Source of the DNA: Eutrigla gurnardus
Taxonomy: Eukaryota > Chordata > Actinopteri > Perciformes > Triglidae
Direction: 5' to 3'
Length of the DNA: 64,000 nt
Assembly: GCA_963514095.1 (NCBI GenBank)
Contig: OY741267.1
Coordinates: 2,082,413 to 2,146,412 of the forward strand
The position numbers and the translations under genes are program-made. The notes below the pieces were generated by a model. That model worked only from the letters and a program-made list of their open reading frames with translations. It had not been told where the DNA came from and did no database searches. This document shows positions 1 through 11,650 of the stretch, in pieces (position 1 is the stretch's first letter; each line of letters opens with the position of its first letter).

Positions 1-28
1 GTCTGCGTTTCCCTTTGTCCTTTGCCAG

Positions 29-1185
29 GGGCCTGTACTACGAAGCGAGTTCAACATATCCAGGGTATCTTTCAGAGATCCAGCTTAAGTAACCCTAACA
101 AAGGCAATCGGAGATAAGCGGTCACACGAAGCTGGTTATCAACTCGTTAACTCAACCCAGGGTTTACCTGTCCAGCTATGAGCGCGTGCACATGAAAGAG
201 GCGGCGTTTGCAGCATTTGACCAATCACATACATGGATCAGTCTACGGCAGCGGAGCGGCGTATTTCATGTACGAGGAGCGAACCATAATCTTACAGAAA
301 TACGAAGAAGTTAAACATATAATACAGGCAAAAGGCAACAGTTTCATCTGCCAAATGCAGGAAGGACAGCTGGCAAAAACTCGCCGACTGTGTGAATGTG
401 TAAGTCGTATTAATATTATTAGTAGTAGTATAATATGACTACCCCATCATAAGGGCACTAGTAGATCTGACTGATAGAATGACAGCAGTAACTTCGCTGA
501 TAGCTTAGTGGTAGAGTTACCGCCCCATGTAACGAGGCTCCTTGCAGCGGTCCCGGGTTCGGATCTGCCCTGTGGCCATCTTTTAAATCATGTTGTCGCT
601 CTCTCTCGTCCCTTTAACTCTTACGATGTCCTTCCGCAATAAAAGGCCAAACACATGACTTTAAAATAATGAATTGGATGTATTCTTATAACGTGGTTTA
701 TGACAATATCAGCCTCATTATTCCAGCTGCAATCCCGGCGGTGTAAAACGGACTTGGGAGCAAATCAAATAAATATAAAAACATAATTCAAAGTGGTCAG
801 TAGGCTGTACGCTGACACAGAAAAGTCTTTCCCTCCGATGAGAATCTGTATCTCTCATATAAAACATCGTCTGGGACAGAAAAAGGGTTTTGCCGGTCTC
901 TGTACACTCTATAGTTCTCCTACGAGACCCTCTCATGATCCACCAGCCTTTTTTTTTTTTTATATCCACGCACCAGGACAGCTGATTGGTCAGTCGGCGG
1001 TGTGTTTCTCCACGTTGATCTCTTATCAGGAACATAACCTGCTCCGGAGCAGGTTAGCTCGACAGCGTAAGTTACCATGGCGATCTACCCCAGTAAGAAG
1101 TGAACCAGCGTCGTAGGACGGAAAACCCAGAGTTAACGCTTTAGTTACCTCGCTAAGCACAAATCCTGCTTCCTAGTACAGGCCC
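29..1185 (+). mobile_element. non-autonomous PIF/Harbinger element with Myb-like exon remnant
   Basis: Ends are GGGCCTGTACTACGAAGC and an imperfect inverted copy at 1168-1185. The 3-bp duplication CAG flanks it (26-28, 1186-1188), a CWG-type target as in fish Harbingers. Codons at 268-398 give EERTIILQKYEEVKHIIQAK, like the SANT/Myb-type DNA-binding protein of Harbingers, followed by a GTAAG donor. No transposase is present. Confidence 0.75.
497..575 (+). other. tRNA-like segment with A and B boxes inside the Harbinger element
   Basis: TAGCTTAGTGG fits an RNA polymerase III A box, and GGTCCCGGGTTCGGATC about 50 bp on fits a B box. The stretch does not fold cleanly into a whole tRNA by eye. 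It could be an embedded SINE head or a tRNA pseudogene. Confidence 0.4.
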
Positions 1186-1614
1186 CAGTTCGTCTTGTCT
1201 CCATGCCAGGGAACCACGCCAGCCATGTTAGCCAGGTCAAGATCAAGCCAAGTCAGGTTTGGAATTCTGTTACTTTTTTGCCATAGTCTAGCTTAACATT
1301 TTGATACTTTGTCTTTGCCTTTGTCATGTATCATCGTCGTTTTCCTCGAAAGAGTGATTTTTTGTTCTACCGATTTTTCCTCTCCGTGAGTTTCCTTTGC
1401 TACTTTGTTATTAAAATATTGTTCATTTGTACTTTATCTTGGAGTCGTGCATTTGGGTTCACGTCCTGTTCAGTCGTGACACTCCTCTAAGAAAAAGCTA
1501 CTACTCTCTGTGTCTATTGGATAGAGCTGTAGCTAAGTTTATCGAAGTAATTCCGCCAGTCTTGAGTTCACTTCCATTAGTCAGGAGGGAATTAATGAAA
1601 ATTGTACACTTCTG

Positions 1615-3176
1615 GGCCCTCATTTATAAAACTTGCGTACGCACAAAACGGGGCTGGAAACGTGCGTACGCCACTTTCCACGCAAACGTTGTGATCTATA
1701 AAAACCAAACTTGACGGGAAAGTGTGCGTACCCGTAAGCAAACTCTGAGGCATGCGTACCGGTACGCACATTCTGGAGACTGGAAGGGAATCAGCAGTAA
1801 ACGTGAGAAGAACTATATATTTTTGATGACTCGCACACATTTAATTACACTCCATATCATACGTTAGATCTGCGTTATCATGATGAACTCCAGCAATGTT
1901 TTTGACGCTTTTAATGAGTGATAGTTTTTTTTCATATTAACACCTTCTTTTAAAATCTGACTTGTATCTTAAATCAAAATAATTTTGAAATATTTAATCA
2001 GCGCTGTCACCGCAGGAGGAGGAGGAGACGGCCCAAATGCATGTAATACAGTATACAATAAATACCTTCCATTAGATCACTGTAGAACACAGCGGGAATA
2101 ACTAAATATTCTCCTTATTTATGTGCATATATCATCAACGCACATACATACAGCCATTAAGCCATCGTATAATTGTTACACTTTATCCTCGTTTTTAAAC
2201 CACCAGAGTGCAGAGGAAATGCGCTATAATGAGTGCCACGCTCGTGCGCGCTCAGTCGTGGAGCGTGCAACTTTACCGAACTTCAGGAGGCAGACTCCAC
2301 CCGGCAAAGCTGGTAGAGACCCCAGCATGATGAGCCCGAGCCACGGCCCCGTGCCCGACTGGAGGGGTATCAACAGGGCGCAAGAATCCGTGAGGATGTT
2401 ATGCGTTTGTAAGATAAGGAAGACAACAATCAATGTTCATTGTAAACGTATTATTTTATTAATCACAGTGCGCGTTTGCCGTAGCTCATCTGCAATGTTG
2501 TTGATGGCGGTGATTGTGTCTCGCTGAAGTTGCAGGACGGCATCAGTGAGCACCCGACCGCTTGATGTGCCATGCGTCCGGGGTGCACTGCTGCTTTGCC
2601 CCGGACCCGGACGCTGTGCCGAGAGCCCGTCACCGTCACCCTCCTCACATCCCTCCTCCCCCGTACATGTTGGTAAAGGAGCAGAATGATGTAATTTACC
2701 TTCGGATCAGACCACTTTTTCGTAAGTTCTGCCACCGTCCGCTCCGTCCCACTGACGCCGACAGCAGCAGCAATGTGTTGCCACTCGCACTGCGTCTTTT
2801 TATTCGTGATCCCGCTGCTGTGACCACTAAATTAAATTATTGTCCGGGCCTCCACCTCCCAAACAAGTGTCTCTTTCTCCGTTTCTGAAAAGTTACGTTT
2901 CTTCGCTTTTTTTCCTGACCTGTCGCCGTGATTCACCACACGGAAACGATTGCATGTCGGCTCATTAATATGGTAAAAAGTGGGCGTGTACAGGGCGGGA
3001 TTCAGGTACGCACACTTGTAGGTGATCCTGTGATTTATAAAGGGAACATTGCGTACAGCTTGCGTGCGCACAGTTTTATAAATCTGATTTTTTTTCTGGC
3101 GCACGGAAACTTTGGCTTTTTGGGCGTACGTACACTTTTAGTAAGGATCCTACGCACAGTTTTATAAATGAGGGCC
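1615..3176. mobile_element. Harbinger copy A, non-autonomous (GGCCCTCATTTATAAAAC termini)
   Basis: Inverted ends GGCCCTCATTTATAAAAC carry subterminal GCGTACGCAC repeats. Flanks are CTG on the left and CAG on the right. The minus strand keeps broken pieces of a Myb/SANT-like protein: KKRNFSETEKETL near 2870-2910 and VLQLQRDTITAINNIADELR near 2480-2540. Copy B at 8379-11665 is the same element in the other orientation. Confidence 0.8.
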
Positions 3177-3457
3177 CAGGGGCCTCATGTACTAAGAATT
3201 GCGTGGATTTCCTACTGAAACATGGCGTACGCTAGAATCCAGAAACTGTCCTACGCACAAAAAAAATCAGATGTATCAAAGTGTGCGTACGCATGGATCC
3301 AAGCACTTTTCCTTTGTACATCCCAATCAACGTGGAATTAAGCGCACATGTGGAAGTGCTAAACTCCTCCCTGTCCACGCCTCCATTTAAATATGCAAAT
3401 GACTTTAAATAGGGCCTGCACCGGGGATTCCCCTCTCTGCACCATCAGATCTACAAA

Positions 3458-3748
3458 ATGAGTAAAGGGAAGAAGCGCAACTTCACCGAGTCTGAGCTCG
3501 AAACGCTCGTAAACGAAGTCGAGACTCGAAGACCAGTATTATTTGGTAGCCTCTCATCAGGCATAAACACAAAATAAAAGAAATGTGAGTGGGAGCGTGT
3601 GAGTGAGGCAGTGAACGCTGTGGGGTCGGAGCAGCGCACACTCCCTGAAATAAAAAAGAAATGGTCCGACGTGAAAGTGGAGGTGAAGCGGAGGATTTCG
3701 GCCCACCGCCGAAGCGTGACCGCAACGGGCGGGGGGACAGGAGGATAT
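3458..3748 (+). pseudogene. Harbinger Myb/SANT-like DNA-binding protein, broken
   Basis: ATG at 3458 opens MSKGKKRNFTESELETLVNE, the SANT/trihelix-like start of the Harbinger accessory protein. A TAA follows NTK near 3576, after which a shifted frame continues with CEWERVSEAVNAVGSEQRT and EIKKKWSDVKVEVKRR. In active Harbingers this protein helps the transposase enter the nucleus and bind the ends; this copy is disrupted. Confidence 0.8.
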
Positions 3749-4003
3749 TAATATATAATATATTATATTATTATATATATTAATGACTGCAGAAGTGCGC
3801 CGTGGCTACTGCAGTGTGACATTTCCAACTTTACGCACGCGTTTATCGACACAAATACTGAACACAAGGAGACAATAAAGGGTTTGTTAGATAGCTCTGC
3901 CACTCTATTTTCACCAGGGAAAAACAAATGCACATATTTGAATGCACGTGCCCAAATGGGCATTGTGCTGGTTTACATTCGGGGCGCAATTAAACGGATA
4001 CAT

Positions 4004-4675
4004 TTACTCACCGAGAAGCCACCCATCGCGCACCGTGCCAGCCTCCAGCCTGTTACCAACCATGCTATTAGTAAGAATGAACGAGTCATGCGTTGAACCA
4101 GGCCACCTTGCCACGATGTTGGTGAGCTGCATTTGTGCATCAGCATCACATATTATTTGAACATTTATTGAATGAAAATGTTTCCTGTTGACAAAAACAA
4201 ATTCATCCTGTGATGGCGCTTTTATAGCAACATGTGTGCAGTCAATAGCTCCGATTACATTAGGGAAACCGGCTCTTGCTGCAAATTGCGCTTTAATGTT
4301 GGCCTGTTCAACAGCATTGTATGGGAATTTGATGTACCTGGATGACATTCTGATCCCGTCCCACACAGCTGGCATGGCTCGGCTCAGAGTGGACTGGCAC
4401 ACTCCTGACCGGTCGGCCAGTTCCCTCTGGAAGGCTCCTGTTGCCAGAAACCCCAGAGTGGTCAGCACCTGTGTGGGCACGGACAACCCCTGGCTCCTGG
4501 CTGTGTTTCTTTCTAGGGCCGGCCGCAGCTCTGCGCACAGCTCCAGTAACACTGGCCTCGGCAACCTTAAACGACTCATGAGCCAGTTGTCGTCATTTGC
4601 TAACATATCCTCCCGTTTTATAAACACCCTCTCACGTCTGATGTTACCGTTTGCGATGTCTTCTAACAAGGCCAT
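4004..4675 (-). CDS. Harbinger transposase, HARBI1/DDE_4-like, C-terminus missing
   Basis: A 223-residue frame opens at ATG 4675. It includes the helix-turn-helix-like stretch ELADRSGVCQSTLSRAMPAV and two of the DDE acidic positions: GAIDCTHVAIKAP, and WPGSTHDSF further on. It stops right after DGWLLG at a strong donor (exon end 4012, GTGAGT), so the last acidic residue would lie in a further exon. I could not find that exon between 3760 and 4000. HARBI1-type proteins are about 350 residues, so this copy is probably inactive. Confidence 0.85.
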   Translation of the reverse strand: MALLEDIANGNIRRERVFIKREDMLANDDNWLMSRLRLPRPVLLELCAELRPALERNTARSQGLSVPTQVLTTLGFLATGAFQRELADRSGVCQSTLSRAMPAVWDGIRMSSRYIKFPYNAVEQANIKAQFAARAGFPNVIGAIDCTHVAIKAPSQDEFVFVNRKHFHSINVQIICDADAQMQLTNIVARWPGSTHDSFILTNSMVGNRLEAGTVRDGWLLGE

Positions 4676-5015
4676 GCTGCCATTGTTAATGCCATTTTTT
4701 CATCACTTTGCGCATGCTTTTATATCCATCCATATGATTGCAAACACGTGTGTGTTAATTGTCCATTAATGTGTCTCTGATGTGCACATTACTCTGAGGA
4801 CTAATTGTTTTCACATAATTAACAGTTTCCCAGCATCACCTCAGAGTGTCGCCAAAGGAACAATAGCTGTAGAAACGTGCGTACGCCAGCCATGAAGCTG
4901 CCGTGGGACACCGCAAATTTCCACGCTCATTTCACTTTTGATACATCTGAACGTTGGCGTGGAAAATTACGTACGCCACGTTTTTGTGCGTACGCAACAT
5001 TGATACATGAGGCCC

Positions 5016-5990
5016 CAGGTGTCTAATCTCTGTGTCCTTCACTGGTGTGAGAAACATTGAGCCTGGGATTTCTGTCTCCATCCTTATCAAAGTGGCTCCA
5101 GTGCAGGGGTGAGTCAGGAATGTCATTCGCTAGCTCTGGCCCGATGTTTACAAAGAATTGGTTGAATCTATTTGTTATGACCTCCGGGTTATCCTCCTGT
5201 GTGTTGTTATGCTTGAAGTAGGGAGGGTAGTTTGGTTTTTTACTTTTATTATTAGACACGCTGTTTAGAATATCCCATAATTTTTTACTTCATGTTTTCT
5301 GCTAGTAAATTGCTGTAATATTCTTTCTTGCGTTCATTTAGGATAGCGTTTAACTTGTTTCTATACCGTTTGTATCTCACTTCTGACTGGGCCGTCCTAG
5401 ATTTAATGAACTGTCTGTACAGAGTACATTTTTTCTGCAGGCGTTTATCAATGTTTTTGTGAGCCAAGGTTTCTGCTCCTTATTCCGAGTCTCTTTTTCA
5501 CAGGACAGTGTCTGTCGTACAGTGTTTTAAATATTTGCAAAAAGGAATCATATGCATCATTCACATCTGTTTCATTGTAAACATTATTCCAGTTTTGTCT
5601 CAGTAGCTCATTTTTCAGTGTATTCATTCCTTCTTCAGTTCTGACCCTTATGTATAAGTTTTTGTTCGGTATCTGTCCCACAGTGAATTTGCAGTCATAG
5701 ATAGCAAAGATTGGTAGGTGGTCACTTATATCATTTATCAGGAGTCCACTTGCTGTGTCAGTAACGTTAGTAAAGACATTATCAATCAGAGTAGCACTGT
5801 GTGTAGTGATCCTGCTAGGGCGTGTGATGAGAGGTTGTAAGCCCATCGTATACATCATGTTAGTGAACTCATCCATTCCCGTGTTTTGTTTTGGATTGAG
5901 CAAGTCAATATTTATGTCACCACAGATAACAACTGTGTCTTGTCTGTGTATTAATCTGGTATATTGCTGTTTGTATGTCTTTGTTTACTG
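5016..5990 (-). mobile_element. LINE fragment, APE-endonuclease part (CR1/L2/jockey group)
   Basis: Frames at 5903-5448, 5467-5285 and 5259-5023 read one after another. They include GMDEFTNMMYTMGLQPLITR, then TLIDNVFTN and NDISDHLPIFAIYD, the SDH motif region of AP-like endonucleases. The spacer region before the reverse transcriptase follows. No RT motif is present: the copy is cut at the Harbinger C border and 5'-truncated near 5990. Confidence 0.75.
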
Positions 5991-6298
5991 GTTCTGACTT
6001 TGACCTTCTTGGCCAGGTCACCCTAAAAGGTGGTTCTATAATAACTAACGGTGATAAATAATGCTGTGCAACACTGTTCGTTAAAGGGACGGATGCAGAC
6101 ACCAAGCGCATCATTCAGTGGAGGGAACGTTGAGGAGAAGTTCACCGGCAGGATGAATGCTGCTATGAGAGGATTCACGTAAGAGAATGTGTTATTAAAT
6201 GTTGTAATTCTCATATGGAGGGATCAGTTTAAGTTCTACTGTTGCATATTTAGCTACTCAATGATATAAGGTTGAAAACCAGCATACAGTATATACAA
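5991..6298. other. unassigned sequence
   Basis: No coding frame, terminal repeat or known repeat was recognised in this stretch between the LINE fragment and the hAT end. Confidence 0.3.
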
Positions 6299-7104
6299 GG
6301 GTGCACAGAACTGGTACGTGTACGCATGTGCATCAAAAATCAAGAATGCATAATGCCACTTGTGTTACTACCGCGCCTTTGCGTACTTGACTTATCTCTC
6401 CTCTAACTTTACACGACGTGTTGCTTGTCAACTACTGTCAGAGATGTCCAAAAAGCAACAGACAACAGTAAGCAGCTTCTTTGGCATTTCGCCACCTACA
6501 AAGAAATGCCAACTGGTGCCAGAGCCAAAAAAAGGCCTTTTTTTCGGAAAAATGGCTCCAAGATGTGCTGTGGCTTGAAGCTAACGATGAGCGCACTGAA
6601 ATGTGGTGTAAGATTTGCGCTCACATCCATATCTAGCAGACAAAACAGGTGTCTTTTATAAAGGCTCAAAGAATTTCAACCTTCCTTTATTTAACAAACA
6701 TGAAAAAAGCAAGGAGCACACGAATGTGGTGCAAACCATTGCTAATAAACAAGCTAGCCGAGAAGAAATTGCCAGTCGTCCACTTACCAGATGGCGAGAC
6801 AAGCTCACTGAAGAACAGCGGATCTGAGGATATCGAAAAAACTGAGCAGGAAATCGTTTACATGGTGTCTGTGTCCAGCAATGGAGAGTTTACCTCTGAC
6901 TTTGTTGGATTGATTGAACTGGGTGCTGACCAAACCACGCAGGTCATAACAGACGGACTTGTGAGACTTTTCCAGGACACAGGCTTGGATGACTGTTGGT
7001 CGCTGTGTGCACAGATGGGGCTGCTGTCAACGTTGCTGTGTAACGGCGACTTGCTGCGGTTGGAGACTCCCTTTGTGCACATTCTGTGCACTGCACACAC
7101 ACTG
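6299..7104 (+). mobile_element. hAT element 5' part with TTF-type zinc finger and transposase start, decayed
   Basis: A terminus-like AAGGGTGCACAGAACTGG lies at about 6298. The coding remnant starts at 6444 (MSKKQQTTVSSFFG), then gives MWCKICAHI and FYKGSKNFNLPLFNKHEKSK across frameshifts, like the TTF-type finger of ZNF862-like hAT proteins. Near 7005 a frame reads VCTDGAAVNVAV, the catalytic Asp motif. The copy ends where a Tc1 begins. Confidence 0.65.
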
Positions 7105-8001
7105 GTGAGTTTTTGACCGTTCTTCCAGAAGTGTATTTGTGAGGTCACACACTGATGTTGGAGGGAAGGCCTGGCTCTCAGTCTCCACTCTAATTCATCC
7201 CAAAGGTGTTCTATCGGGTTGAGGTCAGGACTCTGTGCAAGCCAGTCAAGTTCATCAAACTTTACACGTGGCACAATGCAGCCAGACAAGTACCGTTGTC
7301 CTGGCAACCACCAAACCCAGACTCGTCCATCAGATTGCCAGATGGAGAAGCGTGATTGGTCCCTCCAGAGAATGTTTACACCACTGCATCCGAAGCTTTG
7401 CATTGTAATTGTAATTTTATTTTTAGGACAGGGACAATGCACAATAAAACATTAATCTTGCACAACAAGAAAATATGCATTGTGCCAGGTTTTAGCAGAT
7501 TGCTATTTTCCACCTGCAGTCCCTGGGCAGGTTGATTGCACTTGCTGATGTATGGCTTGGATGCAGCTGATCGCCATGGAAACCCATTCCATGAAGCTCT
7601 CTACACTGTTCTTGAGCTAATCTGAAGGCCACATGAAGTTTGGAGGTCTGTAGTGATTGACTCTGCAGAAAGTTGGTGACCTCTGTGCACTATGTGCCTC
7701 AGCATCCGCTGACCCCGCTCCGTCATTTTACGTGGTCGACCACTTCTTGTTGAGTTGCTGTCGTTCCCAATCACTTCCACTTTGTTCTAATCCCGTTGAC
7801 AGAGTGAGGACATTTCACGACTGGACTTGTTGCACAGGTGGCATCCTATCACAGTACCAGGATATATATATATATATGATTTTAATGATGTCCTATCCTA
7901 TCACAGTAACACGCTGGAACCCATGGACCCATTATTTCACATGTTTGTATAAACAGTCTGCATGCCTAGGTGCTGCTTATATACACCTGTGGCCATGGAA
8001 G
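7105..8001 (-). mobile_element. Tc1-like element, broken and internally deleted
   Basis: The minus strand keeps transposase pieces: GRPRKMTERGQRMLR-like near 7680-7750 and RELHGMGFHGDQL-like near 7560-7610 (N-terminal part). FSIWQSDGRVWVWWLPGQRY and LAQSPDLNPIEHLWDELEWR at 7420-7150 come from the catalytic domain, with the central Asp region deleted. About 130 bp of unrelated sequence is inserted at 7390-7520. Confidence 0.75.
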
Positions 8002-8007
8002 TGATCA

Positions 8008-8011
8008 TATA

Positions 8012-8082
<71 letters not shown>

Positions 8083-8092
8083 TATATGATTT
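8008..8092. repeat. (AT)n microsatellite
   Basis: About 80 bp of nearly pure TA dinucleotide. Confidence 0.95.
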
Positions 8093-9378
8093 ATACAGAA
8101 TATTTAAGTGGAAACATTAGACTGTAAGAACATACACTCACTGGCCACTTTATTAGGTACACCTTGCTAGTACCGGGTTGGACCCCCTTTTGCCTTCAGA
8201 ACTGCCTTAATCCTTCGTGGCATAGATTCAACAAGGTACTGGAAACATTCCTCAGAGAGTTTGGTCCATATTGACATGATAGCATCACACAGTTGGTGCA
8301 GATTTGTCGGCTGCACATCCATGATGCAAATCTCCCGTTCCACCACATCCCAAAGGTGCTCTATTGGATTGAGATCAGGGCCCTCATTTATAAAACTGTG
8401 CGTAGGATCCTTACTAAAAGTGTACGTACGCCAAAAAGCCAAAGTTTGCGTGCGCCAAACAAAAATCCGATTTATAAAACTGTGCGCACGCAAGCTGTAC
8501 GCAATGTTCCCTTTATAAATCACAGGATCACCTACAAGTGTGCGTACCTGAGTCCCGCCCTGTACACGCCCACATTTTACTATATTAATGAGCCGACATG
8601 CAATCGTTTCCGTGTGGTGAATCACGGCGGCAGGTCAGGAAAAAGCGAAGAAACGTAACTTTTCAGAAACGGAGAAAGAGACACTTGTTGGGGAGGTGGA
8701 GGCCCGGACAATAATTTAATTTAGTGGTCACAGCAGCGGGATCACGAATAAAAAGAAGCAGTGCGAGTGGCAACACATTGCTGCTGCTGTCGGCGTCAGT
8801 GGGACGGAGCGGACGGTGATCTGAAGGTAAATGACATCTTTCCGCTCCTAACATGTATTTAATGTATTGCTTGAGTATTTGAGGAGGTTTGATTTTGATG
8901 TGACTTTGACGGGGATTGTGTCCGTAAAGGAGGGAGACACAGATCTGTGAAAACAGATTTTAAACTTTTATTGTATAAACAAAACGTTAAATAGTTTTTG
9001 TCCTTCCAGAGTCTGCAGCGTTGGGCTCAGAGGAGGGTGACGGTGAGGAGGGTGATGTGAGGAGGGTGACGTGAGGAGGGTGACGTGAGGAGGGTGACGG
9101 TGACGGGCCCTCGGCACAGCGTCCGGGTCCGGCGCAAAGCAGCAGCGCACCCCGGACGCATGGCCAGGGCTGGACTGGGACCAAAAATCGGCCCGGGCAT
9201 TTTCAGCCGAGACCGGCCCACCAGGTATCGATGGAAAGACAATGAAGCCTATGAATGAAAACAATTTTTTTTGTGACAATGCTTGTACACTGTCGGGCAT
9301 CGCCCCTCGGCTGTAATTGGTCCAGCCCAGAATCAATCATGACTAAGGGGCCGATCTACCAGTTTTGTGTACCAATAG

Positions 9379-10570
9379 CAGTGTTTCCCACAGGATTCTA
9401 TCGTGGGGGGCTTGTGATCTTGTAGGGGGGTCCAGGGGCATGTCCCCCCGGGAGAACATTTTTAATAGATTTAATTTTAATGCATCAATTTGGTGAATTT
9501 TGAGAACCAAAATATGACATCAATTACTGACCAATTTCTTACAAACTGCTGGTACTAATACAAAATGTTGACATACTAAATGGGGTTGAGGAGTTCAAGC
9601 ATTCAAGAAAAGAGGAAAAGAAAAATGACTAAAACACAGTGCTGAGCCTTCCAGGGTTCCCCAATTAGTTTTCACTGAGGGCCAAATTATGTCCAGGTTG
9701 GTTGTAGTAGCAGATAGTAGTAGTAGTCATAGCCTGTGTTGAGGGACAGATAAAAATGTACGCTTGAAAGAAAATAAGTCCAATATCAACGATTTATTTA
9801 TTTGAATGCCCCTGGAGAATATTTTGATCAACAACAAAAAACAACAGCACTACAGCAAGTGGTGCACAAGAGGAAAACAATATTGTATAACAGTAGAGTT
9901 AATGGTTTTTGTTTGCAGCGTCTTGCTTTTGTCTTGTAACTTGCAGACGGTCCCTGCGCACTCGCCCGGCTGCCGGCTGCGCATATAGATCAATGTTCTC
10001 CGTTCAGCTCGGAGGACAGCTGATTTTTGTAAAAAATCTGTGTTTTGGTGCTTGTAGCTCATAGTCTTTGATATTACGGTGGGAAAGAGGCATCATTTGT
10101 GTTTGAAAACGTTTCACTTCAGATGTATTGATCCCGAATCTGTGAATATATTTTCAACTTTACCGACTCTTTATTTCACCTTATGGCAGGTTATTAGTTA
10201 GTCACTGGGTCCGCACGGCCCGGATTTGCTCTTGCGGGCCGGATTTGGCCCGCGGGCCGCTAATTGGGGATGGCTGCTTTATACTATTAGTTTATTATGA
10301 CTATTATTATTATTAATATAAGTGGGTGAATATTCCTCAGCCTTCCTTGGTGTTTTGGTTTTGACATACGCGCACGCACTGTCAAACTCGCGCAGCTAAG
10401 GGGGGTCGGCGGGGGGGGGGGACGCCTTGCCATGGCGACGGGGGAAAACAGAACGTTGATGAACCAAACCAGCCGCGAGGATTTCCCCTTATAATAAGCG
10501 CTACTGCCCTCCTGTTTAGGCCTATTATTAGAGCCGCTAGTTAAGTCCATTCAATGTGTGGGAAACACTG
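9379..10570. mobile_element. hAT MITE (CAGTGTTTCCCACA termini), third insertion level
   Basis: CAGTGTTTCCCACA starts at 9379 and its inverted form TGTGGGAAACACTG ends at 10570. The 8-bp flanks no longer match, so the duplication has decayed or an end was changed. No coding capacity is seen. Confidence 0.75.
9652..10276. mobile_element. hAT MITE (CAGGGTTCCCCAATTAG termini), innermost level
   Basis: CAGGGTTCCCCAATTAG at 9652 pairs with CTAATTGGGGATGGCTG ending at 10276, followed inward by the GGCCAAAT / GGCCCGCGGGCC sub-termini typical of a common fish hAT MITE. Flanking 8-mers do not match. Confidence 0.75.
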
Positions 10571-11650
10571 AATATGTATCATGACTAACACCATTAATAC
10601 CATTAGTAAAAAAAAAAAAAAAAAAAGGCTCGGCCCAAAATCGCCATCGGCCCTTCGGGCAAATGCCCGATATGCCCGATGGCCAGTCCAGCCCTGCGCA
10701 TGGCACATCAAGCGGTCGGGTGCTCACTGATGCCGTCCTGCAACTTCAGCGAGACACAATCACCGCCATCAACAACGTTGCAGACGAGCTACGGCAAACG
10801 CGCAATGTGATTAATAAAATAATACGTTTACAATGAACATTGATTGTTGTCTTCCTTATCTTACAAACGCAGCATAACATCCTCACGGATTCTTGCGCCC
10901 TGTTGATACCCCTCCAGTCGGGCACGGGGCCGTGGCTCGGGCTCATCATGCTGGGGACTCTACCACCTTTGCCGGGTGGAGTCTGCCTCCTGAAGTTCGG
11001 TAAATTTGCGCTCTCCACGCTCCACGACTGAGCGCGCACGAGCGTGGCACTCATTATAGCGCATTTCCTCTGCACTCTGGTGGTTTAAAACGAGGATAAG
11101 TGTAACAATTATACGATGGCTTAATGGCTGTATGTATGTGCGTTGATGATATATGCACATAAATAAGGAGAATATTTAGTTATTCCCGCTGTGTTCTGCA
11201 GGGATCTAATGGAAGGTATTTATTGTATACTGTATTACATGCATTTGGGCCGTCTCCTCCTCCTCCTGCGGTGACGGCGCTGATTCAATATTTAAAAATG
11301 ATTTTGATTTAAGATACAAGTCAGATTTTAAAAGAAGGTGTTAACATGAAAATAACTGTCACTCATTAAAAGCGTCAAAAACATTGCTGGAGTTCATCAT
11401 GATAACGCAGATCTAACGTATGATATGGAGTGTAATTACATGTGTGCGAGTCATCAAAAATATATAGTTCTTCTCACGTTTACTGCTGATTCCCTTCCAG
11501 TCTCCAGAATGTGCGTACCGGTACGCATGCCTCAGAGTTTGCTTACGGGTACGCACACTTTCCCGTCAAGTTTGGTTTTTATAGATCACAACATTTGCGT
11601 GGAAAGTGGCGTACGTACGTTTCCAGCCCCGTTTTGTGCGTACGCAAGTT

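Larger units (their letters stand above)
1..1480 (+). mobile_element. LTR-like 3' portion (possibly gypsy), interrupted by a Harbinger element
   Basis: Bases 1-28 and 1186-1480 read as one sequence once the Harbinger at 29-1185 is removed. The segment has an ATTAAA-like signal near 1411 and ends with a CATTTGGGTTC stretch and GTCGTGACA, as many fish gypsy LTRs do. The 5' boundary is off the window and no internal coding region is seen, so the class is a guess. Confidence 0.35.
3180..5015. mobile_element. PIF/Harbinger element C with Myb-like and transposase genes
   Basis: Ends GGGCCTCATGTA and CATGAGGCCC are inverted, with CAG duplicated at 3177-3179 and 5016-5018. Subterminal GTGCGTACGCA repeats resemble those of copies A and B. 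It carries both classic Harbinger genes, facing each other: a Myb-like gene on plus and a HARBI1-type transposase on minus. It abuts copy A, sharing one CAG. Confidence 0.9.
9165..10696. mobile_element. hAT MITE (CAGGGCTGGACTGGG termini), inserted in Harbinger B
   Basis: Inverted ends CAGGGCTGGACTGG with the exact 8-bp duplication CGCATGGC at 9157-9164 and 10697-10704. Harbinger copy A shows the empty site near 2570. No transposase remains, because most of its length is two further insertions. Confidence 0.93.

Noticed and set aside
497..575. Functional tRNA gene
   Set aside because: Arms do not pair well enough by eye to make a complete cloverleaf; kept only as a tRNA-like segment.
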